A DNA stretch of 64,000 nt from Streptomyces sp. CB01580 (GCF_001905795.1 NZ_LIXJ01000009.1:184303-248302); one strand, 5' to 3'; positions 50,265-60,164 are shown, numbered from the stretch's first letter. Translations and numbers: made by a program. Notes: generated by a model not told the origin, from the sequence alone.

Positions 50265-51527
50265 TCACCCCGCCCGTCGCCGCGCCCGCCACACCAGGAA
50301 CGCCGCCGAGGCCACGGCGGCCGTCCGGACCATCACCGGCCACGTCCCGCTCATCGCCTCCGCCAGGCCGTCCTGCGCGATCGGCTCTCCCCAGCGGCCC
50401 TCCATGCGGCCCCAGAGCCAGACGATCCCGCCCGCCACGACCACGCCCGGCAGCCCCATCGCCGCCCATTTCGCCTCGGCGCGGGACAGCGTGCGCGAGC
50501 TGTACGCGAGCAGCCAGCCGCCCGCCAGGGCCAGCCAGGAGCCCAGCACCGCGCCCGCGATCAGCAGCGCGGCGGCGACCAGCAGCAGAGGGTGGGAGAA
50601 CCCGCCCCTCCGCGCCGCGCCCTCCTCCGCCTCCCGCGGGGCGCGGCGGAGCAGTCCGAGGAGCCGACGGCGCGGCGGCGCCGCCTCGTCGGGGTCGGCA
50701 CCCTCGTCGGAGGACTCCTCCTCGTCCGCCCCGTCCGGGTGCTCGTCCGTAGCCGTACGGGGGCGTGGGACGGTGTCCCCGGCCGACGGCGGGCGCATCA
50801 TGGCCGGGATCTCGACGCCCCCGGTGAACCCGGGCACGTCGACCCCGGCGCCGAAGGGTCCCGGCTCGACCAGCCACCAGTCGGGTTCGCCGCCGGACGG
50901 GCCCAGTTCGTCCGTCCCTGCCATGTGCGGCGGCGAGGGAACCCGTCCGGCCATCGGCGGCGGGGCCTCGTGGTTCGCCGGGTCCTCCGGGGCTTCCGGT
51001 TCCTCCGGACCACCGTCCTCGCGCTCCCGGCCGCCCCGGCCTTCCCAGCTGCCCTGGCCGTCCCGGCTCTCCCGCCCCGCCCTGTTTCCCCGACCGCGCC
51101 GTCGGTCGTCCGGGCTCTGCGGCCCGGCGGCCGACGCCTCGGCACCCGTACCGTCCCCCGGCTCCGTACCGGTACCGGAAGCCGCCCGTGCCGCGCCCCT
51201 GCCGAAGACGTCCTTCCTCAACAACCCCCTGCGCGTCTCACGGGGAGCGGGAACGGCACGTTCCGACCGCTCGGGGGGCGGCTCCACCGGTCCGTCGCCC
51301 GGCTCGGCAGCCGCGGCGACCAGTTCGTCCGGCGTGCCGAGCCTGCCGATGATGCGCCGGACGGCCGCCGGGGTGTCCGCCGACTGCTCACGGCGCTGCC
51401 GGTCGATCTCGCCCCGGAGCGTCGACACGAGCCTCATCCGCGTGCCCGAGGGCAGTTGTTGCTGCTGGGCCAGGTCGCCGACCCGGCTCAAATAGTCGTA
51501 GACGAGCTGGTCGCTCTCGATCCCCAC
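50265..51527 (-). CDS. Membrane protein with a long acidic N-terminal domain
   Basis: A 420-residue protein. The N-terminal 75 residues are helical (ESDQLVYDYLSRVGDLAQQQQLPSGTRMRLVSTLRGEIDRQR, RRIIGRLGTPDELVAA), like the HAAS-type signalling domain used by sporulation and shape proteins. About 200 disordered Gly/Glu/Pro residues follow, then four hydrophobic helices at the C-terminus. GTG 51527 has GGAGGGG in good position. It is divergent from the helicase-C/WYL gene by 134 bp. Function unknown. Confidence 0.78.
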   Translation of the reverse strand: MGIESDQLVYDYLSRVGDLAQQQQLPSGTRMRLVSTLRGEIDRQRREQSADTPAAVRRIIGRLGTPDELVAAAAEPGDGPVEPPPERSERAVPAPRETRRGLLRKDVFGRGAARAASGTGTEPGDGTGAEASAAGPQSPDDRRRGRGNRAGRESRDGQGSWEGRGGREREDGGPEEPEAPEDPANHEAPPPMAGRVPSPPHMAGTDELGPSGGEPDWWLVEPGPFGAGVDVPGFTGGVEIPAMMRPPSAGDTVPRPRTATDEHPDGADEEESSDEGADPDEAAPPRRRLLGLLRRAPREAEEGAARRGGFSHPLLLVAAALLIAGAVLGSWLALAGGWLLAYSSRTLSRAEAKWAAMGLPGVVVAGGIVWLWGRMEGRWGEPIAQDGLAEAMSGTWPVMVRTAAVASAAFLVWRARRRAG

Positions 51528-51661
51528 GCGCTGGTTCCCCTCCTGCCGCCGCCCTGCACCGCCGACGGTAGCGTCCTGACCCGCCCGGAGCGACCACCAC
51601 GGAACGCGGGGCGACGCCGGATGGGGGCTCCCCGCCACGGACTACGACTACGGTGGGACGG

Positions 51662-54250
51662 ATGGGGACGACCACACCACCACGGACGCTCGCCGAGGCC
51701 CTCCGCGCCCGGGACGACGAGTCGCTGGCGGGGCTGCTGCGTGCCCGCCCCGATCTCCTCACCCCCGTGCCCAACGACATCACCCAGCTCGCGACGAGGG
51801 CCGGCACCCGCGCCTCCGTCGTACGGGCGCTGGAACACCTCGACCGGTTCGCGCTCCAGACCGCCGAGGCGCTCGCCGTGGCCCCCGACCCCGCTTCGTA
51901 CGAGACGCTGCTCGGCCTGCTCACCGGCGACGGCGAACAACAGGACGGCGAATGGCAGGACGGCGGACGGCCGCACGCCGACGGCCACGGCGAGCGGCAC
52001 GACGCCGCGCACACCCGCACCACCGCCGAGGCGCTCACCGAGGCGATCGCGGACGCGCTGCCCGCCGCCCTGGGCACCCTGCGCGAACAGGCCCTCGTGT
52101 GGGGCGAGGACGAGCGGCTGCACCTGGTCCGCACCGCACGCGAACTCCTCGCCCCGTCCCCGCGGCACCCCTCCCCGACCGGCCTGGGCCCGACCGTCGC
52201 GGAGGCCACCGCAGGTATGTCGCCGGGCCGTCTCCAGGAGATCCTGGCCGCCGCCGGGCTGACCGCCACCCATGACCCGGTCTCCGCCGTGGCGGCCCTG
52301 ACCGGTCTCTTCACCGACCGGGCCGCCATGGCCGGACTCCTGGACACCGCCCCGGCCGAGGCCCTGTCCGTCCTGGACCGGCTGGTGTGGGGGCCGCCGT
52401 ACGGGGAGGTCACCCCGAATCCCGCCCCGCCCGTGCGGTGGCTGCGCGACCGCGGCCTGCTGCTGCCCGTGTCGGCCCGCACCGTGGTGCTGCCCCGCGA
52501 GGCCGCCCTGCACCTGCGGGCCGGACGCGCCCACCGCGTACCGGAGCCGCAGCCGCCCGCCGTCGAAGCGGTCGCGCACCGCGATCCCCAGGCTGTGGAC
52601 AGTGCCGCGGCCGGCCAGGCGTTCCTGGCGGTGTCGACCGTCGAGGAGCTGCTGAAGGGCTGGAACGGCGGCGGACCCGCGACGCTGCGGGCCGGCGGGA
52701 TCGGCGTACGCGACCTGAAACGGACCGCCGCCGCCCTCGACGTCCCCGAACCGGTCGCGGCGTTCTGGATCGAACTCGCCTACGCGGCCGGGCTGGTGGC
52801 CTCCGACGGGGAGGCCGAGGAACGGTACGCTCCGACGCCCGCGTACGACGACTGGGCCGAACTCCCCGCCCAGGAACGCTGGGCGCACCTCGCCACCGCC
52901 TGGCTCGCCGCCACCCGGACCTCCGGCCTGATCGGCGGCCAGGACGCCAAGGGCCGGATGCTGTCCGCACTCGGCCCCGGTCTCGACCGCTCGGCCGCGC
53001 CCGAGGTGCGCCACCGGGTCCTCGCACTTCTCGCCGCCCTGGAACCGGGCACCGCCCCCGATCCGGGCACCGTCCTCGCCCGGCTCCGCTGGGAACGCCC
53101 CCTGCGCGGTACCGCCGCGTCCCCTTCCCCTGCCGCCTCCGGGTCCTCCTCCCCCACCGGTTCCGGCTCCGACGGGGACACGGGGGACCTGCGGACCCGG
53201 ATCGCCCTGTGGACGCTGAACGAGTCCGAACTCCTCGGCATCACCGGCCGCGGCGCGCTCGCCGCGCAGACCCGGGCCCTGCTCGCGTCCGGCCCCGCCG
53301 AGGCCGCCGCGCTGCTCGCCCCGCTGATCCCCGAGCCGCTGGACCACGTCCTGCTCCAGGCCGATCTGACGGCCGTCGCGCCCGGCCCGCTGGAACGCCC
53401 GCTGGCCGACACGCTCTCCGTGCTGGCGGAGATCGAGTCGAAGGGCGGCGCCACCGTCTACCGGTTCACGCCCGGGTCCGTTCGCCGCGCCCTGGACGCC
53501 GGGCGGACGGCCGCCGACCTGCACGCGTTCCTCGCCACGCACAGCCGCACGCCGGTGCCGCAGCCGCTCAGTTACCTCATCGACGACGTGGCCCGCCGCC
53601 ACGGCCATCTGCGGATCGGCGCCGCCTCCTCGTACGTGCGCTGCGACGACGAGACCGTGCTGAACGAGATCCTCGCCGACAAGCGCGCGTCCGCCCTGCG
53701 CCTGCGCCGCCTCGCCCCGACGGTCCTGGCCGCCCCGGTCGACCCGGCGTCCCTGCTCGAAGGGCTGCGTGACATGGGATACGCTCCGGCCGCCGAGTCG
53801 GCCGAGGGTGATGTCCTGATCACTCGCGCGGGCGCCCACCGCACCCCGCCCCGCACAGCCCCCGCCCCCGTGCCCGAGGGACCCCCGGTCCCCGACACCA
53901 CCCTGCTCGGCGCCGCGGTCCGGGCGATCCGCGCCGGGGACGCCGCCGCGACGGCGCCCCGCAAGGAACGGGACCAGGACGCCGACGCCCCGCCCGCACC
54001 GCCCGGCTCGCTGCCCCGCACGTCCGCCGCCGAGACCCTCGCCACCGTCCAGGCCGCCGCGCTGACCGGCTCGGCGCTCTGGATCGGCTACGTCAACGCC
54101 GAGGGCGCCGCCAGCCAGCACGTCATCGCCCCGGTGAAGGTCGAGGGCGGCTACGTCACGGCCTACGACCACACGGCGGACGGCGTCCGCACGTACCCGC
54201 TGCACCGCATCACGGGCGTGGCCGAACTGGCCGACGACGCGACGCCGTGA
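51662..54250 (+). CDS. Helicase-C-like (XPB-associated) protein with a WYL-like C-terminus
   Basis: An 862-residue cytoplasmic protein of the actinobacterial class annotated as helicase C-terminal domain-containing (XPB/Ssl2 related, no ATPase motifs of its own). Helical N-terminal domains (DITQLATRAGTRASVVRALEHLDRFALQ) are followed by a middle domain with RALDAGRTAADLHAFLATHS and PQPLSYLIDDVARRHGHLRIG. The last 60 residues resemble a WYL domain (ALWIGYVNAEGAASQHVIAPVKVEGGYVTAYDHTADGVRTYPLHRITGV). The XPB-type helicase gene lies one gene downstream on the same strand, and the two probably act together in DNA repair or transcription. ATG 51662 or GTG 51653. A stop-codon repeat follows. Confidence 0.82.
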   Translation: MGTTTPPRTLAEALRARDDESLAGLLRARPDLLTPVPNDITQLATRAGTRASVVRALEHLDRFALQTAEALAVAPDPASYETLLGLLTGDGEQQDGEWQDGGRPHADGHGERHDAAHTRTTAEALTEAIADALPAALGTLREQALVWGEDERLHLVRTARELLAPSPRHPSPTGLGPTVAEATAGMSPGRLQEILAAAGLTATHDPVSAVAALTGLFTDRAAMAGLLDTAPAEALSVLDRLVWGPPYGEVTPNPAPPVRWLRDRGLLLPVSARTVVLPREAALHLRAGRAHRVPEPQPPAVEAVAHRDPQAVDSAAAGQAFLAVSTVEELLKGWNGGGPATLRAGGIGVRDLKRTAAALDVPEPVAAFWIELAYAAGLVASDGEAEERYAPTPAYDDWAELPAQERWAHLATAWLAATRTSGLIGGQDAKGRMLSALGPGLDRSAAPEVRHRVLALLAALEPGTAPDPGTVLARLRWERPLRGTAASPSPAASGSSSPTGSGSDGDTGDLRTRIALWTLNESELLGITGRGALAAQTRALLASGPAEAAALLAPLIPEPLDHVLLQADLTAVAPGPLERPLADTLSVLAEIESKGGATVYRFTPGSVRRALDAGRTAADLHAFLATHSRTPVPQPLSYLIDDVARRHGHLRIGAASSYVRCDDETVLNEILADKRASALRLRRLAPTVLAAPVDPASLLEGLRDMGYAPAAESAEGDVLITRAGAHRTPPRTAPAPVPEGPPVPDTTLLGAAVRAIRAGDAAATAPRKERDQDADAPPAPPGSLPRTSAAETLATVQAAALTGSALWIGYVNAEGAASQHVIAPVKVEGGYVTAYDHTADGVRTYPLHRITGVAELADDATP

Positions 54251-54284
54251 GTACCACGAGGCCGTGAGTACCACGAGGCCGTGA
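54244..54284. repeat. 17-bp tandem repeat carrying the stop codon
   Basis: GCCGTGAGTACCACGAG occurs twice head-to-tail (54244-54260 and 54261-54277), with a third partial copy GCCGTGA to 54284. Each copy contains TGA; the first (54248-54250) is the gene's stop. The 17-bp period puts TGA in all three frames. Confidence 0.85.
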
Positions 54285-54306
54285 TTGTTCCGGGCCCGCC
54301 CGCAGG

Positions 54307-55221
54307 TCAGGCGGGGTCCATGTCGCGGAAGCGCTCGAAGGTCTCCGAGCCGGTGGCGCCCCTGTTCCACTTGACGGTCAGGGTGTCGCCGTTCTGGCTG
54401 AGGTTGCCGACCCGGTCCTTGTCCTCGACCCGGGCCCCGTCCTGTCGGCACAGCAGCGCGACCTCCAGGAAGTCGCCGCTCTCGTCCTTCTGCCAGCGCC
54501 CCTTGCATTCGAACCCGTCGCCGTCGCTGAGGATCGCGTTGACCCGGGCGGGCTCGTCGACGTACGCGTCACCGAGCGCCAGCATGCCGGAGGCGGGGCC
54601 CTTCCACACGGCCTGGAGACCGGTCCCGGTGGGCTCGGGGACGTACGGGTTCCGGTCGGGGGTCTGCGACTCCTCGGACGGCGGCTGCACGGTCGGGAGC
54701 TTCTCGCTGCCCGAGCCCGGGCCGGACGGCGAGGCGCTCGGGCTCTCCTTGGCCGCGGGCGGCGCGTCGTCACCCCGGCCGACCGCGAACCACACCCCGC
54801 CGGCCACCACGGCGAGAGCCACCACGGCGGCCGTCACGATGAGCCCGGTACGCCGCTTCCCCCGGCCGGGCGTCTGCCCCGGCGGTACGGGCCCCGGCGC
54901 CTGTCCGGGTATCTGCCCGGGCCCCGGTGTCTGTCCCGGACCGCCGGGAAGGGGGCCGTGCGGCGGCGGGTAGCCGCCGTACGGCGAAGGCTGCGGCCCG
55001 CCGGGCTGGGCGTACCCCGGCTGGGCATGTCCCGGTTCGGCGTATCCCGGCTGGGCGTACGGGTTCCCGGCCACGGGCACGCCCGGCGGCGGCGCCTGCG
55101 GCCTGCCGGGAGCGGGCTGCGGCGGCGCTGCCGGTGGAACCTGCGGAGGAACCGGCGGAGGCGGCGGGTGACCGAACGGCTGCTGCGGCTGCTGCGGCTG
55201 CTCACCAGGCTGCTGGGACAC
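54307..55221 (-). CDS. Proline-rich single-pass membrane protein
   Basis: A 304-residue protein. The first 125 residues are low-complexity Gln/Pro/Gly/Tyr (including AQPGYAEPGHAQPGYAQPGG pseudo-repeats). One membrane helix follows (TGLIVTAAVVALAVVAGGVWFAVG), then a Ser/Pro linker and an extracellular domain of about 110 residues with two Cys (GFECKGRW, ALLCRQDG). Arrangement suits a membrane-anchored surface domain; the outer fold is unrecognised. GTG 55221 has GGAGGAG 5 bases upstream. Confidence 0.78.
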   Translation of the reverse strand: MSQQPGEQPQQPQQPFGHPPPPPVPPQVPPAAPPQPAPGRPQAPPPGVPVAGNPYAQPGYAEPGHAQPGYAQPGGPQPSPYGGYPPPHGPLPGGPGQTPGPGQIPGQAPGPVPPGQTPGRGKRRTGLIVTAAVVALAVVAGGVWFAVGRGDDAPPAAKESPSASPSGPGSGSEKLPTVQPPSEESQTPDRNPYVPEPTGTGLQAVWKGPASGMLALGDAYVDEPARVNAILSDGDGFECKGRWQKDESGDFLEVALLCRQDGARVEDKDRVGNLSQNGDTLTVKWNRGATGSETFERFRDMDPA

Positions 55222-55460
55222 GTGGCTCCTCCCCCGAGGCCGACCGCTTGTCGGCACGTCGCTTCTTTGTACCAGTCGACCGGGTACCGACTTTCCGGGT
55301 ACCGGCACCAGGTACCGGCCGACCGGCGCCTCCGGTCGCCCGGTGCCCGCGTCCGGTCCGGCCCGTGTGGCGCACGACCCACGCACCCGGCCCGCACATG
55401 CGGCAGACTGGACGTTTGGCCGTTCCCGGCCGCTCCCCGCAGCAGAAAGGGCCGACGCGC

Positions 55461-57104
55461 GTGACCGGACCCCTCATCGTCCAGAGCGACAAGACACTGC
55501 TCCTCGAAGTCGACCACGGCATGGCCGATGCCTGCCGTCGCGCCATCGCGCCGTTCGCCGAGCTGGAGCGGGCGCCCGAGCACATCCACACCTACCGGCT
55601 GACGCCGCTCGGGCTGTGGAACGCGCGCGCCGCCGGGCACGACGCCGAGCAGGTCGTCGACGCGCTCGTGCAGTACTCGCGCTACCCGGTTCCGCACGCG
55701 CTGCTCGTCGACATCGCCGAGACGATGGCCAGGTACGGCCGCCTCACGCTCTCCAAGCACCCGGTGCACGGACTCGTGCTGACCTCCACGGACCGCCCGG
55801 TGCTGGAGGAGGTGCTGCGGTCGAAGAAGGTCCAGCCGCTGGTCGGGGCGCGGATCGACCCGGACACGGTGGCCGTGCACCCGTCCGAGCGCGGGCAGAT
55901 CAAGCAGACGCTGCTGAAGCTGGGCTGGCCCGCCGAGGACCTGGCCGGTTACGTCGACGGCGAGGCGCACCCCATCGAGCTCGACCAGGACGGCTGGGCG
56001 CTGCGGCCCTACCAGGAGCAGGCCGTCGAGGGGTTCTGGCACGGCGGCTCCGGTGTCGTGGTGCTGCCCTGCGGCGCGGGGAAGACGCTGGTCGGGGCCG
56101 GTGCGATGGCGCGGGCCAAGGCGACCACGCTGATCCTGGTGACGAACACCGTCTCGGCCCGGCAGTGGAAGCACGAGCTGGTGAAGCGGACCTCGCTGAC
56201 CGAGGACGAGATCGGCGAGTACAGCGGTACGCGCAAGGAGATCCGGCCGGTCACCATCGCCACGTACCAGGTGCTGACGACCCGCCGCAAGGGCGTCTAC
56301 CCGCACCTGGAGCTGTTCGACTCCCGCGACTGGGGTCTGGTGGTCTACGACGAGGTGCATCTGCTGCCCGCGCCCGTCTTCAAGTTCACCGCCGACCTCC
56401 AGGCCCGGCGGCGCCTCGGGCTCACCGCGACCCTCGTGCGCGAGGACGGCCGCGAGTCGGACGTGTTCTCGCTGATCGGGCCGAAGCGGTTCGACGCCCC
56501 GTGGAAGGAGATCGAGGCGCAGGGCTACATCGCGCCCGCCGACTGCGTCGAGGTACGGGTCGATCTGACGGACTCGGAACGGCTCGCGTACGCGACCGCG
56601 GAGGCCGAGGAGAAGTACCGGTTCTGCGCGACGACCGCGACGAAGCGCAGGGTGGCCGAGGCGCTGGTGCGCAAGCACAAGGGCGAGCAGACCCTGGTCA
56701 TCGGGCAGTACATCGACCAGCTCGACGAGCTGGGCGAACACCTGGACGCGCCGGTGATCAAGGGCGAGACGACCAACGCCCAGCGGGAGAAGCTGTTCGA
56801 CGCGTTCCGCGAGGGCGAGATCAGCGTCCTGGTGGTGTCGAAGGTCGCGAACTTCTCGATCGACCTCCCGGAGGCGACGGTCGCCATCCAGGTGTCGGGG
56901 ACGTTCGGCTCGCGGCAGGAGGAGGCGCAGCGGCTCGGCCGGGTGCTGCGGCCGAAGGCGGACGGGCACGAGGCCCGGTTCTACTCGGTGGTGGCCCGCG
57001 ACACGATCGACCAGGACTTCGCGGCGCACCGTCAGCGTTTTCTGGCCGAACAGGGGTACGCGTACCGGATCGTCGACGCCGACGAGCTGCTGAGCGGCGG
57101 CTGA
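55461..57104 (+). CDS. XPB-type DNA repair helicase
   Basis: A 547-residue SF2 helicase of the bacterial XPB family: ATP-dependent 3'-5' DNA unwinding or translocation. An N-terminal damage-recognition-like domain precedes the core. Motif I LPCGAGKT (around Cys204-Thr209), motif II DEVH (297-300), motif III LTAT, motif V/VI FSIDLPEATVAIQVSGTFGSRQEEAQRLGRVLRPK. GTG 55461 gives the family-typical MTGPLIVQSDKTLLLEVDH; an ATG at 55398 exists but adds nothing conserved. Confidence 0.93.
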   Translation: MTGPLIVQSDKTLLLEVDHGMADACRRAIAPFAELERAPEHIHTYRLTPLGLWNARAAGHDAEQVVDALVQYSRYPVPHALLVDIAETMARYGRLTLSKHPVHGLVLTSTDRPVLEEVLRSKKVQPLVGARIDPDTVAVHPSERGQIKQTLLKLGWPAEDLAGYVDGEAHPIELDQDGWALRPYQEQAVEGFWHGGSGVVVLPCGAGKTLVGAGAMARAKATTLILVTNTVSARQWKHELVKRTSLTEDEIGEYSGTRKEIRPVTIATYQVLTTRRKGVYPHLELFDSRDWGLVVYDEVHLLPAPVFKFTADLQARRRLGLTATLVREDGRESDVFSLIGPKRFDAPWKEIEAQGYIAPADCVEVRVDLTDSERLAYATAEAEEKYRFCATTATKRRVAEALVRKHKGEQTLVIGQYIDQLDELGEHLDAPVIKGETTNAQREKLFDAFREGEISVLVVSKVANFSIDLPEATVAIQVSGTFGSRQEEAQRLGRVLRPKADGHEARFYSVVARDTIDQDFAAHRQRFLAEQGYAYRIVDADELLSGG

Positions 57105-57175
57105 TTCCCGTCCGGGGAGCGGCCGGTCCTCTCCTCGCTGCGGGGAGGCGACCGGGTGGTGGCTCGGCGCGCCGC

Positions 57176-57373
57176 TCAGCGGGTGCGGGTGCGGGTGCGG
57201 ATGCCCGCCTCCTCGGCGTACTCGCCCATGACGACCACTCCGAACGCGGCGCGGGCGTAGACCTTGACGGCGCGCAGGGCGTCGCCGAAGCGGTGGGTGT
57301 GCGGGTGACCGGTGGCCGCCGTCGCGTCGTGCGCGGGACCGGTCCTGCGGGGGTTCAAGGTGACGGTGCTCAT
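57176..57373 (-). CDS. Small conserved hypothetical protein
   Basis: A 65-residue basic protein, MSTVTLNPRRTGP at its start, with a hydrophobic core HRFGDALRAVKVYARAAFGVVVMGEYAEEAGI and an Arg-Thr repeat tail. One amphipathic or membrane-adjacent helix is possible. ATG at 57373 is assumed; an in-frame ATG at 57382 is also possible. Family not recognised; a conserved-looking core in a region of otherwise random frames supports it. Convergent with the XPB gene. Confidence 0.5.
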   Translation of the reverse strand: MSTVTLNPRRTGPAHDATAATGHPHTHRFGDALRAVKVYARAAFGVVVMGEYAEEAGIRTRTRTR

Positions 57374-57405
57374 GTGTTCCATGGTCCTGCGCCCGATGCC
57401 CGCGG

Positions 57406-57887
57406 ACATCGGCCCGCGGGCGGAACCGGCGGGCGGAACGCGTAGCCCTGGGGTCGTACGCGGTCGTCTCCGCGACGGACCCGAGCGCCCCCATCCCCTA
57501 CGGGACGCGGCCCGCCGCCCCGGAGACGGCCCGGGTACCGGGAGACGGCCCCGGGGCGGCGCGGGCACCCCGGAACGGCCCCGTCGACGGCCCTGGCGAA
57601 AACCGTTCGCCCCCGACCGGAACGGCCGATACAATCGCCGGTCTGCCCGCCTCCCGCACCGTGGTACCGGCCCGCGCCGGCAGCCGGGGGAGCGCCGCCG
57701 ACCGGACGGAAACCGGCCGACATCCGTACGCCCGCACCACCGCGTACGTACCCCGTGATCGATCCCCGAGCGGACCGCATCGCCCCACCCCGGCCCGGCC
57801 GTACCGTGCCGAGCCGTGCCGGACCCGTGCCGCGCGAGGGGTGATCCGCGGTCCGCCGTCCTGCGTTGAACAGCCGGAGGCAACACC
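57406..57887. other. Upstream region of the HelD-like gene
   Basis: 482 bp without a gene. A good -10-like TACAAT at 57630-57635 would leave a 250-nt leader before the ATG. I looked for a rifamycin-associated element and did not see one. Two imperfect copies of CCGGAGACGGCCCGGG lie at about 57518-57555. Confidence 0.35.
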
Positions 57888-59987
57888 GTGCCCGCGCACG
57901 AACACGAAAGCGTCACCACCGATCCGCTGGTCCGGGAGCGCGCCCATCTCGCCGCGTCCCGCTCCGCGTTGCGCGCCATGCGCGAGGACGTCCAGGCCCT
58001 CGACATCACCGATGTCACCGCGAACTGGGTCAACGCGGCCGTTCTCCAGTCCCAGATCGACGAGCGCATCAAGTCCCTCGCCGATCTCGCCCACACCCCG
58101 CTCTTCTTCGGGCGTCTGGACTATCTGCACGAGGTGGGCGCCGATCAGGCCGAGGGGGCCGGGGGAGAGCGGTTCTACATCGGTCGCCGTCACGTCCACG
58201 ACGCCGACGGCGACCCGATGGTCGTCGACTGGCGCGCGCCCGTCTCGCAGCCGTTCTACCGGGCGTCGAAGAAGGATCCGCAGGACGTCGGCCGACGCCG
58301 CCGCTTCGGGTACACCGGCGGTGAACTGACCGCGTACGAGGACGAGGACCTCACCGATCCGGCGGAGGCCGAGCGGACCAGCAGGCTCCTCCAGGCGGAG
58401 ATCGAACGGCCCCGTGTCGGTCCCATGCGGGACATCGTCGCGACGATCCAGCCCGAGCAGGACGAGATCGTCCGCAGCGGCCTGGGCGGGACGGTGTGCG
58501 TCCAGGGAGGTCCGGGGACCGGCAAGACCGCCGTCGGCCTGCACCGGGTCGCGTACCTGCTCTACGCGCACCGCGAGCGGCTGGCCCGGACCGGGACGCT
58601 GGTCATCGGGCCGAACCGGTCGTTCCTCCACTACATCGAGCAGGTGCTCCCGGCGCTGGGCGAGCTGGAGGTGAAGCAGGCGACCGTCGACGACCTGGTG
58701 ACGGCGGGCGCGGCGGCGGGCACGCCGGGCGCCGCGGGCATCGAGGTACGCGGTACGGACGCGGCGGAGGCCGCCGTCGTCAAGGGCGACGCCAGGATGG
58801 CCGAGGTGCTGCGGCGGGCCATCCGTTCGCACGTGACGACGCCGACGGAACCGGTCGTGGTGGTGCGCGGTTCGCGCCGCTGGCGGGTGCCCGCGTACGA
58901 GCTGGAGGAGATCGTCGCCGAACTGCTGGCCCGGGACATGCGGTACGGGGCCGCCCACGAGGCGCTCCCGCAGCGCATCGCGCACGCCGTCCTGGTCCGG
59001 ATGGAGGAGGCGGGCGAGGCGCCCGACGACCGGGTGCAGAACGCGGTGGCCCGCAATCCGGCGGTGAAGGCGGCCGTGAAGGCGGTCTGGCCGGCCGTCG
59101 ACCCGGCCAAGCTGGTGCTGCGGCTGCTCTCGGACGCGGAGTTCCTGTCCACGCACGCGGACGGGCTGCTCACCGAGGACGAGCAGAAGGCGATCCTGTG
59201 GGTGAAGCCCGCCCGGAGCGTGCGGTCGGCGAAGTGGTCGGCCGCGGACGCGGTCCTGATCGACGAGGCGCGTGACCTGGTGACGCGGACGCACTCGCTG
59301 GGCCATGTGGTGCTCGACGAGGCGCAGGACCTGTCCCCGATGCAGTACCGCGCGGTGGGCCGCCGTTGTTCGACGGGTTCGGCGACGGTCCTCGGCGACC
59401 TGGCGCAGGGCACGACGCCGTGGTCCACGGAGAGCTGGACGCAGGCCCTGAGCCATCTGGGCAAGTCGGACGCGGTGGTGGAAGAGCTGACGGCGGGCTT
59501 CCGTGTGCCGCGCGAGGTGATCGCGTACGCGTCCCGGCTGCTGCCGGTGATCTCGCCGGGGCTCGCGGAGGTGGAGTCCGTGCGGGAGTCGCCGGGTTCG
59601 CTGGAGGTACGGGCGGTGGCCGGTCCGGCGGAGCTGGACGCGGCCGTGCTGACGGCGTGCGAGGAGTCGCTGACCCGGGAGGGCTCGATCGGGTTGATCG
59701 CGGCCGACGCACGCGTTCCGGCGCTGGCCGAGGCGCTGACGGCCGCGGGCCACGCGTATCTCTCGCCCGGTGAGGAGACGTCGGCCGAGGCCCGGCTGAC
59801 CCTCGTTCCGGCGTCGCTGGCGAAGGGTCTGGAGTACGACTACGTCGTGCTGGACGAGCCCGCGGCGGTGGTGGACGGCGAACCGGACACGCGCACGGGG
59901 CTGCGGCGGCTGTACGTGGCGCTGACCCGTGCGGTGTCCGGACTGACGGTCGTGCACGCGGCGGCGCTGCCGGACGAGTTGGCGTAA
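57888..59987 (+). CDS. HelD-like UvrD/Rep-family ATPase (RNA polymerase-associated)
   Basis: A 699-residue SF1 protein of the HelD class. An N-terminal coiled arm (RERAHLAASRSALRAMREDVQALD) that in HelD inserts into the RNA polymerase secondary channel is followed by Walker A GGPGTGKTAVGLHR (about 207-220), Walker B VLDEAQDLSPMQY (Asp477) and motif VI LRRLYVALTRAVSGL. HelD proteins release or recycle stalled RNA polymerase, and the HelR branch protects it from rifamycins. Which branch this is cannot be settled by eye. A hairpin (60165-60189) follows. Confidence 0.9.
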   Translation: MPAHEHESVTTDPLVRERAHLAASRSALRAMREDVQALDITDVTANWVNAAVLQSQIDERIKSLADLAHTPLFFGRLDYLHEVGADQAEGAGGERFYIGRRHVHDADGDPMVVDWRAPVSQPFYRASKKDPQDVGRRRRFGYTGGELTAYEDEDLTDPAEAERTSRLLQAEIERPRVGPMRDIVATIQPEQDEIVRSGLGGTVCVQGGPGTGKTAVGLHRVAYLLYAHRERLARTGTLVIGPNRSFLHYIEQVLPALGELEVKQATVDDLVTAGAAAGTPGAAGIEVRGTDAAEAAVVKGDARMAEVLRRAIRSHVTTPTEPVVVVRGSRRWRVPAYELEEIVAELLARDMRYGAAHEALPQRIAHAVLVRMEEAGEAPDDRVQNAVARNPAVKAAVKAVWPAVDPAKLVLRLLSDAEFLSTHADGLLTEDEQKAILWVKPARSVRSAKWSAADAVLIDEARDLVTRTHSLGHVVLDEAQDLSPMQYRAVGRRCSTGSATVLGDLAQGTTPWSTESWTQALSHLGKSDAVVEELTAGFRVPREVIAYASRLLPVISPGLAEVESVRESPGSLEVRAVAGPAELDAAVLTACEESLTREGSIGLIAADARVPALAEALTAAGHAYLSPGEETSAEARLTLVPASLAKGLEYDYVVLDEPAAVVDGEPDTRTGLRRLYVALTRAVSGLTVVHAAALPDELA

Positions 59988-60164
59988 CGGCCGGGGTACG
60001 GAGGCCGGTACGGCACGGGACCGGATACGGGGCTGGGCACGGGACAGGGACCGGTGCCGGACCGGATACGGCCACGGGCACGGGCACGGGGACAGGGGCC
60101 GGTGCCGGACCGGGTACGGGCGGGCGGCCCGTGGCCCGTACCCCGTCGGAGGCATCCGCCCATC

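Noticed and set aside
57406..57887. Rifamycin-associated element upstream of the HelD-like gene, which would mark a HelR resistance gene
   Set aside because: I found no GGGGCTTGC...GCAAGCCCC-type inverted repeat in the region.
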